Positions 31,912 through 44,760 of a stretch of DNA of 64,000 bases are shown piece after piece (within the stretch, counting starts at the first letter, position 1; every line of letters starts with the position of its first letter). The DNA is from Capsaspora owczarzaki ATCC 30864. Taxonomy: Eukaryota > Opisthokonta > Filasterea. Location of the stretch: assembly GCF_000151315.2 (NCBI RefSeq), contig NW_011887292.1, positions 1,713,181-1,777,180 on the forward strand. The letters run 5' to 3'. Below the pieces are notes generated by a model. The model saw only the letters and a list, made by a program, of their open reading frames with translations, searched no databases and had not been told where the DNA came from. Both the position numbers and the translations under genes were made by a program.

Positions 31912-34900
31912 TTACTGCTGCTTGAGTGACCGGAACATGTTATCGGCAAACTGGAAGAATGCCGTCTCTTGTGATGTGAGGCGCCCAGGTCGGTTTGGCG
32001 CTGGTGAAGCGATGCCAGTCAGAGAATCGTGGCGACCAGACGAGCCTTTAAGGATGGATTCAAAAAGCGTCTACCAAAATCAAACCGCAACATGTAAAAC
32101 CAAAAGCGGGCGAGTCGTTGAGCAAACAAAAGGTCGCGCGAGACACTGCTGCAAGAGATTGGTCCCTCCACGTGGGTGGACGGAAAACAACAAAAACAAA
32201 ATGCTTACCAACTCGGTGTGGAGATCGGCCTTGATCTTGGCTTTGAGTCGCTCGTCCACATTGGGCGATTGCAGATACACTGAGACCTGAGAGAGCAAGA
32301 GGAGAGTGGCATTCTCGGCGATGAACATGAGCAAGTCTCGCTTGTGGCTGGAGACCACTCCAGCAGCAGCGGGCGTCGCAGTCATTGGCGGAAGTGTCGC
32401 GCTTGGGAGGGCCAGCGTCGAGGTACTCGTCGTGGAAGCGACTGGCACCGGAATGTCGCCAAGGCTGCCGCTCGAGCGCAATCGCCCAGAGGAACGCGTG
32501 GCGAGCTTGTTCATCATCTTGATACAAGCATTTAAGCACACGACAAGAGTGCCAAGCGCCGCTGCGTCTTCCGAGGTGATGCCCGTGAAAAACGGTGTGA
32601 CGAGCGGCAATACTGACTCGCGATCTTGCTCCAACAGTACCCGCTCAAAGAAGGGGCTCGGAGCAATGGTGCGCAGCAAGACGACGACATTTCGCAGTGC
32701 ATTCAGCAGCACGCCTTCACAATCAGTCACAAACTTGGACGCAGTGACCGATTGCGCGTCGGACGATGAAGCGGCTCGGCCGTCTTTTCGAGGCGAATTG
32801 ACAGCGGTGCTCGCTTGCGTCGCGTTAGGAGCGGCCAAAGTGCCCAAACGGGCGCTCGGCGAAGTTGCAGCTGGAGGAACACTGCTGCTGGATGATGATG
32901 TTGATGCAGGAGCTGTAGGCGGGCTCGCTGCGACGGCGGCGTCCTTTTCATCGCGCGACACGGCCAGAAACACGGAAGCCAGCTGCTGTCGATCGAGCGT
33001 GTAGGAAAATCGATGGAGAACACCAAGCACGGCGTGAATCTGCTCGGTCTGGCCGACGCCAATCGACTTGGACCACCGCGACTCGAACGGAGCCAATCTG
33101 CACAAGAGCATGGAGACGGCCTCAATCTCGCACAAGTGACCCTTTGTCAAGCCGGCAGAGCGCGGAGCGCCAAAGCGACCGAGACCAAAGTCAGAGCCCA
33201 GCATATCCGCACCGCCAAGCACGGTTGGGCCGGTTGCTCGCGAGGGAATCGGCGACTGCCCAGACGCTGCCTGTTTGAGCACGAGCACCAAACGGGCGTG
33301 GCACACGGCCACAAAGTCAATCACTTGGTCGACGAAATGGTCGAGATAGTCTGACGGGCTCAGCGTGCTCGAGACCACGTTGAGCAGCAGGCACCAGACC
33401 TTGTGCCAACCGTCACGCTCACCGGACGCGGTGACAGAACTTGCTCCCATCGAAGCAGCCCTGCCACTGCCGGCGGGGAACGACGAGAGAGTTGCGGCAG
33501 CAGCAGCGCCGCTCGAGTAGGCCTCCGGGAAGGTGCTCAACCCATCCGCCCCGATCGCGGTCGCACAAGCGGATAAATGGTGAACGACACCGGAAGAGGC
33601 AAGCAGGGACGCGGCCGCCGGCACGCAGGTCATGGTGAGGAGCAAATGCAAGGAAATTTCGACAAAGCCCAGGCTCTCGCGGCATCGGCATGCTTCGACC
33701 ATGTGCGCCAAGATGGTTTGCATGAGGCCGCGTCGACGAATATGCTCCAGCCACAAAGAAACGTCGGGCAGTTGGCGCGACAGCTCGCAGAGTAGAGCAA
33801 CGCCCACCTCGGCGACAGCGGCTCGATGTGCACGATCAGCTCCAGCACTACTCGCAATCGTCTTGACAAACGATGCACTCGGCGGTACTGAGGGGGCTGC
33901 ATGGATCAAGTCGCGATAGGTGCGACGGAGGGGGTCGTCACGAGCGATCGGCATGGCGTCTGGCGGCGGGAAGAGCGACCGAGTCTTGTGCATTGGCGCG
34001 GGTTGGTGTTGGCGATGGGCCCATCGCGCAGACGATGACTGGGCCTGCTGGTGCTGCTGCCAAGGCTGTTGTTGTTGCCATGCGTGGAAACTTTGCTGCT
34101 GCTCCCTCGACTGCTCCCCGGCCTGTTGCTGCCGTTGCATCTGAAGACGCTGCTGTTGGCGCTCCTCCTGCTCTGACGAGGGCTCATTTTCTGCGCTGAA
34201 CGTCAGAGCGTTGTACACGGTCGAGGTGACGAGCGGCAGCAAGCTCGCTGCGCAATCGGTGAGCTGGTGGGCAAACTCGCGCTCAGCCTCTCGCCCTTCA
34301 GCAGCGGGCAACTTGGCGATTGCTGGAGCCATGGCAATCGTTGCAAACACGGTGGGCGACAAGATGGAGGCAGGTTGGGACTGCAATGTGGCGCACAGCG
34401 CGGCATAGATTGGCTTTTCCAGCAAATGCTTGAGCTGCGGATTGCTCTCCATGTTGTGCAGAGTGCCAACCAAGCGGAAGACCAGACGAATGGACGCACT
34501 CACATCGAGAAGCGACGTTGGGGCGGAGCCCGAGAGCAGCGCAAACGCGCCCGACGAGGCTGAGGCCGCGGCCGACAAGGCAGCATGCCCGCGAACGACG
34601 CATCGCAGGACCAAGAGCAACAAGTCGGCCAACTCTGCCAGCGACGAGCACAAAACAAATCCATGGGCAGAGTCTGAGCGACGCACCAGAATGTCAGCCA
34701 AAACTTCCAAAAGATCAGCAAGTAGCGCGTCCGACTGTGGGCCTGATGACGAATGGTTGGTGGCGGCGGGGACTGCCATGAACACGAACGGTTGACGCGT
34801 GATGCCCGCTTCCAGGAAGGTCTTCCACGAACGCAGCAGCGCAAATCGGGCATCACCAAGCGACCACATGAGGTTGGCCCGCGACAGGGCGCGCTTGAAA

Positions 34901-37900
34901 TCGGCCACACGCTCGTCGGGGGTCGGGATGGCCGCTGCCAACGCTGCCGACAGCTTCTTGTCCACCAGGGTCACGTCGTACACAAACAACGTGCCGTACT
35001 CGGCAAATTTGGTCGAAGAGCGGAATTCGGACAATGGCAGGGTCGTGTCCTGTGCAAGGGTGTGCAAAGTGGTCTCGAGCGAGGACTGCAATGCCGGGTC
35101 GGCGCCAGTTGGAGGGCCCAACTTGCGCAGCCAAGAGGTGAAGCGCCCGTCTTTGGCGCACTGACGCAAAACGGTCACGAGTGCCGGGTCCAGCTGTTGC
35201 TGAGCCGCCTCGACGTTGGAGCCAGATGTTGCAGAGACCGACGAAGCTGGACGGGCAAAGTAGAGTTCGAGGGCCAGCATTTGCATGACGTGAGCAATGC
35301 AGAGCAAACGATGGCAATGGCCCACCACAGTGGATTCGCTGTCAAACAGCTCGTTGGCAACAATCAGGCGGGTCACGTCCAAGGACGTGTCCATGTCGTT
35401 GCCGTCCTTCAGCGTGCTGCGATCAGAGAGCGAGGCCGCCTTCATGTCATCAACAAGCATGGCATCAATGTCTGCAAGAATAATTTCGGTGATGCTCTTC
35501 CAGAAGGACGCATGCCGCCGCAAGGCATTCAGCACTGCAAAGTAATCGGTAGCATTGTCCCAGAAGGAATGCACGAGCGCAACGGCCGCCGACACCAGGC
35601 GAGGACTGGCGGCAAGGTCTCGCTTGCTGTTTTCGAGAATACGAAGAACGGCGTTCAGGCAGCTGTGTTTTCCCAGAGCGAAACGTACCGGGCCTGTTGC
35701 AGGAGCTTTGAGCTTGTTTGTTGCGGGTGCTGGAGCGGCTGACGCAGCAGCACCAGCAACAGCAGCAGCCTTGTCGTCGGCGGCGGCGGCGGCGGGTGCC
35801 TTGGTGCTTGTTGCTGCGCTCGGCGCGGGCTCGGGCACCAAATCCAAGAACAAGGCGGCCAATCCAGGCTGCGTCTCGACGACGACCTTGAGGAAGTCGA
35901 GGATGGCAACCCGAAGCTCGGGCGTTTCTGAGCGCGACGTGAGGCGATCGTAAAACCCATCTCGAATGACATCCGCCTGGCTTCCAAAATACCCGATAAT
36001 GGACGGTGGGCTGGGAGTCCAGGTGGCTGCCGCTTCGCAGAAGCGTTGCATGATTTTTGTTGCTCCCATCACAAGTGCTGGGTTGTACTGGTAGAAAATG
36101 TACATGGCAATCACTCCAATCAAATGATTCGAGCCCTCCTGGCCGATTGTACGGCTGAAGAGTGCCTGCTCAAGCGCTGAGATCTGAGACGAGGTGCGAC
36201 GACCACGGCGAAGTCGCGACTTGCCGTTGCCAGTCGCCGCCGCCGCGTCTTGCGCATCGTCTGCGACCGCACCCGCGTCATCGGTATCGCGGAACGTCAG
36301 CAGTTGATCAAGCAACTGAAGCGTGAGGATGACCAGTCGCTCGAGCGCCTTCGCCTCGGCCAGTTTCTTGGCACGGAAGAGGCGCTCAATCGTCATACCG
36401 CCAGTGCCCAGAATGGAAATGATGGCGTTGTGCAGTACGCCCTCGTTCAACAGCGAGTCAATCAAAAAGTTCCGAAGCGCGCCGCTGTTCGCAGTGCGCT
36501 GCTGGTGTTGGTGCTGTTGCAACAAGATGGATTGTTGCCGACGACCTTCCTCCGCCGTGAGCATGGACGTCATGAGCGAGTCGGCTGTGCCATTCGCGAC
36601 AAACGAAGTGGCGGTGGTGGTGGCGGTGGTGGTGGTGGTGGTGGTGGTGGTGGTGGTGGTGGTGGTGGTGGTGGTGTTGAGAGTTGAAAAGTCGGCTCCA
36701 AACGTGGTTCCATTCCAAGGCGCGTTGGAAGCTGCTCCACCTGCGGCAGCAGACGAAACAACAGGCATCGTGTCGTGCAAAACTTCGAGGAAGAGCTCGA
36801 GAACGCGCGAGCCAAGCTCGTACCGGTCGAGCACTCGCGCGTATCGCCAGCTGATGTGCCCGGCAAATACGTCATTTTGGGCAAACGCAAGGCAAGAAAG
36901 CAAATCGCTGGGGTTGATGGGGTCGGACAATGCCCCAGTCAGAATCGCTGCCCGCATCTTTGCGGTGACTGCCTCCAGATCGACAAGCAGCGCGTCGTCA
37001 GTTGTAAGCTCAAGGCCAGACGCGTCCCTCCGCGACGGCTTTGATGCCGCAGAGCGATCTCCCTTCAGTGAGCCGAGAGTGTGAGGCGTGGTCGAGGTGC
37101 CCGACGTGTCCATCAGATATCGCGGCCTGCGGCGCTCGTTGGCGTTGCCAGGACTCTGGTAGCGCTGAGCGTGGCGAACGAGGGTGTGTGTCAGAGCCAA
37201 GAACGCAAATGTGATGGAATAGCGTCCGGTGGTGCACTCCATGTCGTGAAGCAGCTGGCGCACGTAGCCAGCTGCAGAAGCACTGCCACTGCCGCTGCCG
37301 CCCCGTCCCGCAACAACCGCTTGTGCCAGACTGCCACTTGAAATGTCGAGCATCATGGATTGAGAGGCGGCAGAGTTGGCGAGCACGACGTTTGCCATCA
37401 GAGGCGCTTCCAAGGAGGCGAGCGCCATGTGCGGCAGCAGGCCAATTTGCTGCAAATGCACAAACACCTGATGAGGGAAACTCTTGGCGAGGCCGTGGAT
37501 GCAGCGCAGGGTGGCCGTGATCAAGCCGGCAGGAGGGTCGCGGGAGACCATCCAGCGATGCAAGAGCTGGAACAAGCGCGATGTCACCAGCAAGTTGCCC
37601 TTGGCGCCTTGAATGGCTGCAGCAACACTCGACGACTCGGCCGCCTGCTGGTGTGGTGCGTCACTCCGTCGCTGGGCCACCTGAGCATCGACTTGACGGC
37701 AGGTTGCGAGGACGTGCGCCTCAAGCGCGGGACCCAGTGAAGCATCGTGGTGAAGCAGATCGGCAAGAAGCTCGAGCAACGCGACCAGTTGCTGGTTTTG
37801 CATGTGCGTCAAGAAAAGATGCCAAACGGAGAACGAGTGCAGCCATTGTACAGTAATGGACGAATCTTCGGCAGAGTCACCGCGGGCGACAGCCAGTGCC

Positions 37901-39175
37901 AGCGTACCATGAGGAATCACAATTCCGTACCGCGCAGAGGGTGTCGCCTGGGTTGCAGACACGCTCTCAAACAATCGGGTGCTGTTGGTCTCCCCGCCGG
38001 GCGCTTCTGACGAGGCCAGAGGCGCCAGTTCAATGTCGCGCGTGGCCACAAGCACGCTGGGAAGATTGTTTCCGGCAGCCTGCGCGGCAGCGGTGACCGA
38101 GTACACCATGGCAGACTGCGCCAAAACAACGTCGTCGCCAGAATTCAACACTTGACGAGCAGCGAGCCCGCTGGTTGCGTGCGCTCGCTGGACAAGCGTT
38201 TCGTGATGCCGTTCGGCAGTAACGGCGAGATGCTGCAGTGCGCGACGAGTGTTGGCCTCGTCCAGCTCTTCGACAAAGTTGTCTTCGAGCTCCTGCTGCG
38301 ACATGTGCACAGTAAGAGCCGGAAGATGGGTCAAGTAACGAAACACGTGCGCGGCCGTGTTGGCATCCGCGGCCAGGGAGGTGCTCAAACGTGCAAACGG
38401 ACCAAAGTGTGCAGGGAAGCGCGCGCGAGTCAAGTCCAGCAATGATCGCAGCGAGGGTGAGTGGAAGGATTCGTTCCAGAACTGCTGGCAGAGCGCAGGC
38501 TGGCCGTTGTAAATGGCCGCGGAAATGCTCACGAGCAGATGGTAGCCTGGCAAATGTGCAACGTCGAACGCAGCGAGAATGGTCGAGACCAAGCCGTTCA
38601 ACACGCTCTTGTAACCCACAATGGAGGGTGAATCGCGAATCAGCGGTGAACGCAACATGTCATCCAGGTACTGCAAAGCGTTCGAGCGGAAGGCTGCGGC
38701 ACAAAAGTCGCCAAACGAGGGGTCCATTGTGGTATTGTTTTGGAGCTGGTTGGCCCAGCAACGCAACGAGGCCCACGCCAGCAACACGGTCGCCGAGTAC
38801 GGCGACACAATGGGCTCGGCCGCCCGCTGGGCCTGCTGCTGTGCTGGGAATCCATGCCGCACGGGAGTCACAGCTTGGCCAACAAGCCACGAGTCGAGTT
38901 TGCCTTCGAGAAGGCCGCGCTCCTTGACATTTCCGACCATCCCGTGCTCGGCCACCCGCTGGGTGCGCTCGTCGAGCGATAGGTCGTCCAACTCGAAGAG
39001 CAGCGACTCCAGGCTCAGAATTTCAATGGAAATAATGCTGCAGAGGTGAGAAATATGCGCGGCATGCTCTTTGGCAGAGCGGGTGGTGATGGCCGAAGCC
39101 GCAGCGCTCAGCTGGCTAGAAGACGTGGCAGTTTGCGGCTGAGAAGAAGAAGCAGCAGCAGATGTTTGCTGTTGC

Positions 39176-39234
<59 letters not shown>

Positions 39235-40274
39235 TTGCTGCCGAGAACCAGCTCCGTCTGCAAACTGCAAAAGCGACGAGTTGATGCTGCTCGAACCCGA
39301 GTTTAAGTGTTGTTGGAAGAGGTCGAGCAACCGATGGGCCATGGGCGCCGTGCACGTCACACGCGCGTAGTACACGAAAAAGACAACATCCAGCAGCGCT
39401 GCTTGCTCGCGGAGCTGTTGCACCGCCCACCGCGCTGCTTGGCGCTTGGTGGCATTTGCATTCTCACCTTCGTGTTTGGGAGCTTCGGTGGTGGCTAACT
39501 TGACAATCTGCGCAATAACAGATTCGATTAACGCGTTCGAGCCGGGTGTGACGGCAGTGGACGAAGAGGAGGAGGTGGAGGAGGATGAGGCAGCCGAAAC
39601 GACCGATGGAACCGGTGCCGAAAACATGCGCTGCACCTCGGCTGCAAACTGCTCGTGGTAGGGATGCGACTCGTCGTCAACGTTGCGCAGCACCAAGCCC
39701 ACACACTCGAGCAACGAGATGCGGTCGTCTTCCAAGTGAAAGTCGAGGATTTGATCCAACGTCTGCTCGCTCGGTGTGAGACGCTTGTTTGAGTAAGTCC
39801 CACGCACCTCCTGCTTGAGAAAGCGAAATGCAACGTCGTACGCCTGGAACGCATCGAGCGCAAGCACTTTGGTGAGCTTCAAAGCCAGCGCCTTCAACTG
39901 CAGATCGACCGTGACCTCGCGTCCCGTGGCGAGCGGGATTTTCGCTGGGGGGTTGAGTGCTTTCAGCTTGTCGTCGGACTGCTGCGAGCTCGGCTTGAAC
40001 GAGAACAGGCCCAGCAGTAGCTTTTGGTGGTTTCGCTCGAGCAGCTGTTCAATCACATCGTGCTCCACCTGGCATTCGGACAGCGTTTCGTACAGCTTTC
40101 GCGGCGATCTGTGACGGCGTGAGCAAATTGTTACAACAACAACAACAACAAAAGGAAAACACGCACACACAAACAAACAAAAAAGCAATCACAGAGAGAA
40201 CGCAAAAACAGACGAGATTGAGTGAGTTTCAGTAAAAAACCTCGTGTGTTTGACGAGTGTGGAGGGGAGCGACG

Positions 40275-40311
<37 letters not shown>

Positions 40312-40828
40312 GATCTCGATGCAAAATCCCATTCAAACGACACCAACACAAAGTCGAGCGCGAGAACATTGAAGGGAAACGTGTGACTCACTCGTCGTAC
40401 TGCCGAAGTAGCAGATCGCGTTGATGCTGTTGCTGCTGTTGCGGAGTGAGCGCGGGCTGCGTTGCGGGCGCTGCTGCTGCGGCTGCTGCGGCTGCGACTG
40501 GCTTGGAGATTGCCGTTGGTGCTGGTGCTGCCTGTGCAACTGCTGGTGCTGCTGCACCAGCAGGAAGCACGGGCGCTTTGGCAAGTGTTGCGGCGGGCTG
40601 CGGAGCTGCTGCAGTCAGACCGGCAGGAGTAGGAGCAGGAGCAGCCGCAGGAGCTGGAGCACCAGGTGGTTTCCCGCCAAGAACTGGCAACCCACCGCCC
40701 AGGCTGGGCATGCCCAGAGCACTGCCGCCGGGTGCTGCGCCGAGTGCTGGAGGCCGCACTGCACCGGGTGCGCCGAACGATGGCAGGTTTGCGCCAGGCA
40801 CAGTGAATGGAGGCGGCTGAGCGGCCAT
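31912..40828 (-). CDS. NUP188: nucleoporin NUP188, greatly enlarged
   Basis: Alpha-solenoid scaffold protein of the nuclear pore inner ring. Minus-strand exons 40828-40392, 40108-32209 and 32070-31912, all in phase, 2831 residues (human about 1750). Exon 1 is a 145-residue Pro/Ala/Gln-rich tail. Family-specific matches in order: SPRKLYETLSECQ, a KPSSQQSDDKLKA region, HPYHEQFAAEVQ, ARWAVQQLREQAALLDVVFF, VLLAWASLRCW, IVIPHGTLALAV, ALEQALFSRTIGQEGSNHLI, IYQYNPAL-like segment, GYFGSQADVIRDGFYDRL and VVVETQPGLAALFLDL, the last three aligning closely with animal NUP188. The extra length is mostly inserted low-complexity DNA: a run of about 25 Gln (39166-39240), a Thr run of about 17 from ACC repeats (36610-36675) and several Ala/Ser/Gln tracts. 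The last intron and 52-residue final exon match the family C terminus in position. Convergent with the phytochrome (207 bases apart). Confidence 0.92.
36610..36675. repeat. in-frame GGT/ACC trinucleotide repeat coding Thr in NUP188
   Basis: About twenty GGT/GGC units on the plus strand read as ACC/GCC on the coding strand, giving Thr with a few Ala. It lies in a linker between conserved NUP188 segments. Confidence 0.9.
39166..39240. repeat. in-frame CAA/CAG repeat coding about 25 Gln in NUP188
   Basis: Plus strand TTG/CTG units read as CAA/CAG on the minus strand. It is the longest polyglutamine run in the window, in the N-terminal third of NUP188. Confidence 0.92.
40278..40309. repeat. poly-T run (32 bases) in the first NUP188 intron
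   Basis: Uninterrupted T32 on the plus strand, i.e. poly-A in the sense of the gene, between the donor at 40391 and the acceptor at 40109. Confidence 0.95.
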
Positions 40829-40997
40829 TGCGGCAGGAAAGAATGAGCTGTTCCGTCTCAGAAACGATGCCCTTGTTCGTGAGATGGAAATATCATCATC
40901 ACCAAAACAATAAACCACATTACACAATTGTGCGTATTCTGTATGTTTGGATTTGCCGTCACCAACACTGCACTGCACGCAGAAGCAACAAAAACAC

Positions 40998-43068
40998 TTA
41001 GTACTTTTTGGTCACAACAACGCGGATGGTCTGGTTGGTTGGGGTGTTGGCGGCAGGCACAATCCAAATGCGATTGTTGGCAGGAACGTAGTTGGCGGTG
41101 GCCGCTCCAGCCGGGAAGATTTCAATGTTGACGCCCTTCGGGTACCAGTACTGGGTGCTGGCGTATATTTCAGTGTTGTTGGACACCGACTTGTCCAGAT
41201 TGAACGAAAAGTCAAAGCTGGCCGAAGTGGGCTCAAAGTTCATGCGGGTGGGCTTGCCCTGGACGGCGAGAGCATAGGTGCGGGTGAGGGCCTGGATCTT
41301 GCCCGCGTCGACCGTGCCGTTCGCAAGGAAGAGCGACTCGACCGACGATTGCGTCGTGACATCGTTAAAGTACTTGTACTGCCAGTAGCTCCACGATTGC
41401 AGGTTGCTGTCGGCAATGTTGGTCACGCGCGAAATTTCGTCCACACCGGCCGCGTCGCCGGCAACAGCACCAAACTCGGTCAGGAACATGCCTCCCTTCA
41501 GCCGCTGTGCGTCGTGCACCGACTCGACAATCTTGGCAGAGTCGAACGCAAAGCAGACGTCGGGGTTGGCCGGATCGCCATGTCCGTTTTGGTCGGGGCA
41601 GTACCTGCAAATTTTGCAAACATCGGGGGTACCGGGAAAAACGAAAGACGTTGGTGCCATAATCTTCAGCGACAAACAAATACCATGCAATCGCGACGTA
41701 CACGTGGTAGCTGAACACGGTCTTGTTCGCCCAGGCGGCACCACCTGGAGCTTGAGTAAAGCCACTTTGGAAGAACGCATCAGACTGGACATTCTCGTAA
41801 AAGACAAGGTGCTCTGTATCGACTTGACGGATGGCCGTGTGGAGCTGGAGAGAGAGCGAATGGGGGTTTTGTGAGGGTTCAATGACACCACAACAGGCAG
41901 CAAGACCAAGTCGAGTGAGCACGAGTCCTGGCACAAGACAACGCCAACAAAGAGCAGACTTTACCTTCTCCCACAGCGGAGCCAGGTTTTTGGCATCCGC
42001 GTGACCAGGCTCGAGCAACAGAGGGTTGGCCACGACATCGCCGTTCCATGGTTCGTTCCAGAGCTCAAAGCCAATCACGCCCGGATGATCGCTGAAGGCG
42101 CCAGTGACATTCTGCCAAAAGGCGGCAAACTTGTCGCCGAGACTGTCCGTGTTGTCGTAGAAGGCCTGGAAGGCTTCGCCCACTTCCACGGCAAAGTAGT
42201 AGTCGGCAAAGTTGATCTTGAGGCAGTCGGCGAGCAGTGGATAGCCAGTGGTGGGGTCAATCGCGGGCTTGTTTGTGACAGGGAAGGGAAAAGTCCCCTG
42301 GTACTTGTTGGGATGGACCAGGTGGTCGGCCACGCCCTCGCCGCAGTACTTGGGCGACAAGACGTCCTGGTGGTTGTCAAGCAGAGTGTAGATGCCACGC
42401 GCGTACAGCTTGTCGACAATGGATCGCAGCTCGCCGAGGTACGTCTGGTTGTATTGCGCTGGCGCCGGTTCCACGCCCGCCCAAAGAACACCTGTATGAG
42501 GGATGTCGATTGTGTTGTGGCAATAGCAGTAACACAATTACCAATCGTTCGCGACCGTCCGAGCCGTGAGTCTACGATCACGGGCTTTTGAAGCAAGAAT
42601 GATCAAAGTCTTTTGGTTGGCCCAAAACTCACCCAGGCGCACAAAGGTGAAGCCCCAGTTGACAATGTTGTCAATGTCCTGGTCGTTGAAGGACGTGACT
42701 GGATCGAAGGCGCCTTGCGAAGGGTAGTACGGGAAGATCTTGTACACGACATTCACACTATTGCAACACCATCAACCCAAGCAAAGCAAAAAAAGGTGAG
42801 TGTTCCGATCATCACCATCATCAGCATCATCACCATCATCATCAACATCAGCATCAGCATCATCGAGTGTCATGTGGTTCGGGGAGGGGGATTGGTCGGT
42901 TCCACAATTCTCGAGCTGTCAGCTGGTTTTCGGCCCTCACCCGTGGAAGATGCGGGTGCGGCCATCCGGAGCCACAAACTGGAAGTGGTCTCCGACAGTG
43001 ATGAAGGGCGACCCAGCTGCAGCCAAGGCGACGACCGCTGCAACGAGCAGCAACACGGCCGCTCGCAT
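40998..43068 (-). CDS. secreted GH5 glycosidase, endoglycoceramidase-like
   Basis: Endoglycoceramidases cut the sugar chain from glycosphingolipids. Five minus-strand exons: 43068-42941, 42757-42633, 42491-41965, 41844-41702, 41604-40998; all in phase, 509 residues. The N terminus MRAAVLLLVAAVVALAAAG is a clear signal peptide. GH5 barrel motifs follow: TFVRLGVLWAGVEPAP, YTLLDNHQDVLSPKYCGEG, the acid/base Glu in GFELWNEPWNGD, FSYHVYCPDQNG and the nucleophile Glu in FLTEFGA. The VEP(A/E)P and DNHQD patterns and the C-terminal beta-sandwich region favour endoglycoceramidase over plain cellulase, but the substrate is inferred. The first intron holds an ATC/CAT microsatellite (42806-42866). The ATG is only 170 bases from the NUP188 start side and 120 bases from the chromovirus LTR. 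Confidence 0.9.
42806..42866. repeat. ATC trinucleotide microsatellite in a GH5 intron
   Basis: About twenty ATC/CAT-type units with AGC and AAC interruptions in the first intron of the GH5 gene. Confidence 0.85.
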
Positions 43069-43187
43069 TTGTTGTTGTGGAAAGCAAAAATTTGACTGGA
43101 TTGGCTTCCAAAAATGAAAAACCTACTTGTTTTGTTCGTTTTCCAATGCGGTGTGTTTCGAGACGTGTGGCGATCGTACCAAAGTCG

Positions 43188-43539
43188 TGGCAGCATCCGC
43201 TTTCACGCTAGATGGTTGTAAATATAATTGATGCTTTGTAACACGATGGAAGAACAGCATACGGCTCCGGGGAAATGGAGATACACTTGGCCAACGATTC
43301 AAGCAATGGGATTTTGAGTCGTTGCCGCCGATGGCGCCACTCTGGAGCTCTGCCTTTCGAGTGGGTGTCAGGACCCGCAGGCTCTGCGGTCCCGACTGGG
43401 TCGTTCTTTGCTAAGAAGACTCGGCGTTGATGTCTTTGTATTGTTTGTATGCATGCATTTGGAATTGCAGTTCAGTCTGCAAAGTGAAATAAAACACTTT
43501 ACAACAACATTGCCTGGCTAACCCTAACAAGGTCTTACA
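43188..43539 (+). repeat. 5' LTR of the chromovirus
   Basis: 352 bases, TGG...ACA. Left 85 bases (43188-43272) and right 187 bases (43353-43539) match the 3' LTR; the central 80 bases (43273-43352) do not. An AATAAA-like signal (AAATAAAACAC) lies near 43488. Confidence 0.92.
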
Positions 43540-43567
43540 CATTGCAGACTCTGACTACAGTCACCCG

Positions 43568-44731
43568 ATGTCTGTTGTAACCGATCCAACCAGCGCTTCG
43601 ACTAGCGCTGAGGCAAGCACGGGCCCCGCGGCAAACACGAGGCAACAGACGGCTGCGAGAAAAGAGAAGATCGCGCTTCTTCGGGCGCAGCTCGCTGCTT
43701 TGGAGCTCGAGAACTCTGAGCTGGAAGGAGACTCCAAGAACGATGAGGAGACACCTCAACAGGATGAAGATCTGAAGGATCTGACGAAAACGCACCAGGG
43801 TCAAGGCGGCGTGATCAAAACTGAAACGGACGTCGAGCCGCAAAAGCTGGCTTCGTCATCGTCGGTCCCACCCCCGGCGGTCCACCAGCCCGCACCCCGT
43901 CCGCAGGCAGTCGACTGGCAGCCCGCCAAGGCGCCCAAGCTGCTAGCCCCCTCGTTCGACGGCACGGCGGCAAAGCTGACCCAATACGAGAAGGACTTGA
44001 AGCGTTACCGGTCGTACTTTCCAGAGGAGAGATGGAACGAGATCCTGTCTCTCACCTTGGTTGGGTCGGCCGCCGATTGGTTCGCCTCTGGTAGCGACAA
44101 GTGGTGGAGGCTCTCGCACCAGGAGCTCTGCGATCGGCTCCGGCTCCGTTTCGGCGACCCCAACGAGCGTTCCACTGCGAAGAAGGCGATTCGCAACATG
44201 AACAAGCTGTCGGTGTTGGAGATCCAGACGGTCCTCGACAAGTATGCGGAGGTGTCGGGTCTGTCAGAGGGCGAGATCGCGGGCGCTATCTGGGATGCCA
44301 TGTCTCTCGAAGTCTTCCAGTTCGCGCGGATGGAAAATATATCCGAGAATCTCCCGCCGTCTGAGCTCATGGCGAGCCTGTGGGCGATGCAGGAGTGGGA
44401 GAGCCGAAAGGTCACAGCGGCGCCGCCTCAACCGCAGCCGCAGCCGAGCTACAAGGCGTCGTTCTATGGTCAGCGTGCGGCTCAACCGAAGCAGCAGCCT
44501 TCCCAGCCGCAGAAGCAGCAGACCAGCGTGGTGGCGGCGGTGGCGTTCGCGGAGGCTATGGCGGCCAAGTACAACTTGTCGGCGGAGGAGCTCGAGAGAC
44601 GTCGCCGTGAGCACCTTTGTTTCCGCTGTGGCTCCGGAACCCATCTCAGGAAGACATGCGGTCAGGCCCCGGCGGTGGCGGCAGTTCAAGGTGAAGCCGC
44701 GCAGGGAAAAGCCCAGCCCGACTCCCCCTGA
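43568..44731 (+). CDS. chromovirus gag
   Basis: 387 residues: coiled-coil-like N terminus, a capsid-like helical region (about 135-285), Pro/Gln linker and one zinc knuckle of the CX2CX4HX4C type (CFRCGSGTHLRKTC) near the C terminus. Open throughout. The pol frame begins about 30 bases beyond its end in another frame. Confidence 0.9.
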   Translation: MSVVTDPTSASTSAEASTGPAANTRQQTAARKEKIALLRAQLAALELENSELEGDSKNDEETPQQDEDLKDLTKTHQGQGGVIKTETDVEPQKLASSSSVPPPAVHQPAPRPQAVDWQPAKAPKLLAPSFDGTAAKLTQYEKDLKRYRSYFPEERWNEILSLTLVGSAADWFASGSDKWWRLSHQELCDRLRLRFGDPNERSTAKKAIRNMNKLSVLEIQTVLDKYAEVSGLSEGEIAGAIWDAMSLEVFQFARMENISENLPPSELMASLWAMQEWESRKVTAAPPQPQPQPSYKASFYGQRAAQPKQQPSQPQKQQTSVVAAVAFAEAMAAKYNLSAEELERRRREHLCFRCGSGTHLRKTCGQAPAVAAVQGEAAQGKAQPDSP

Positions 44732-44760
44732 ACGCGGTAGGAGTCGGGCGATACGAAGCG

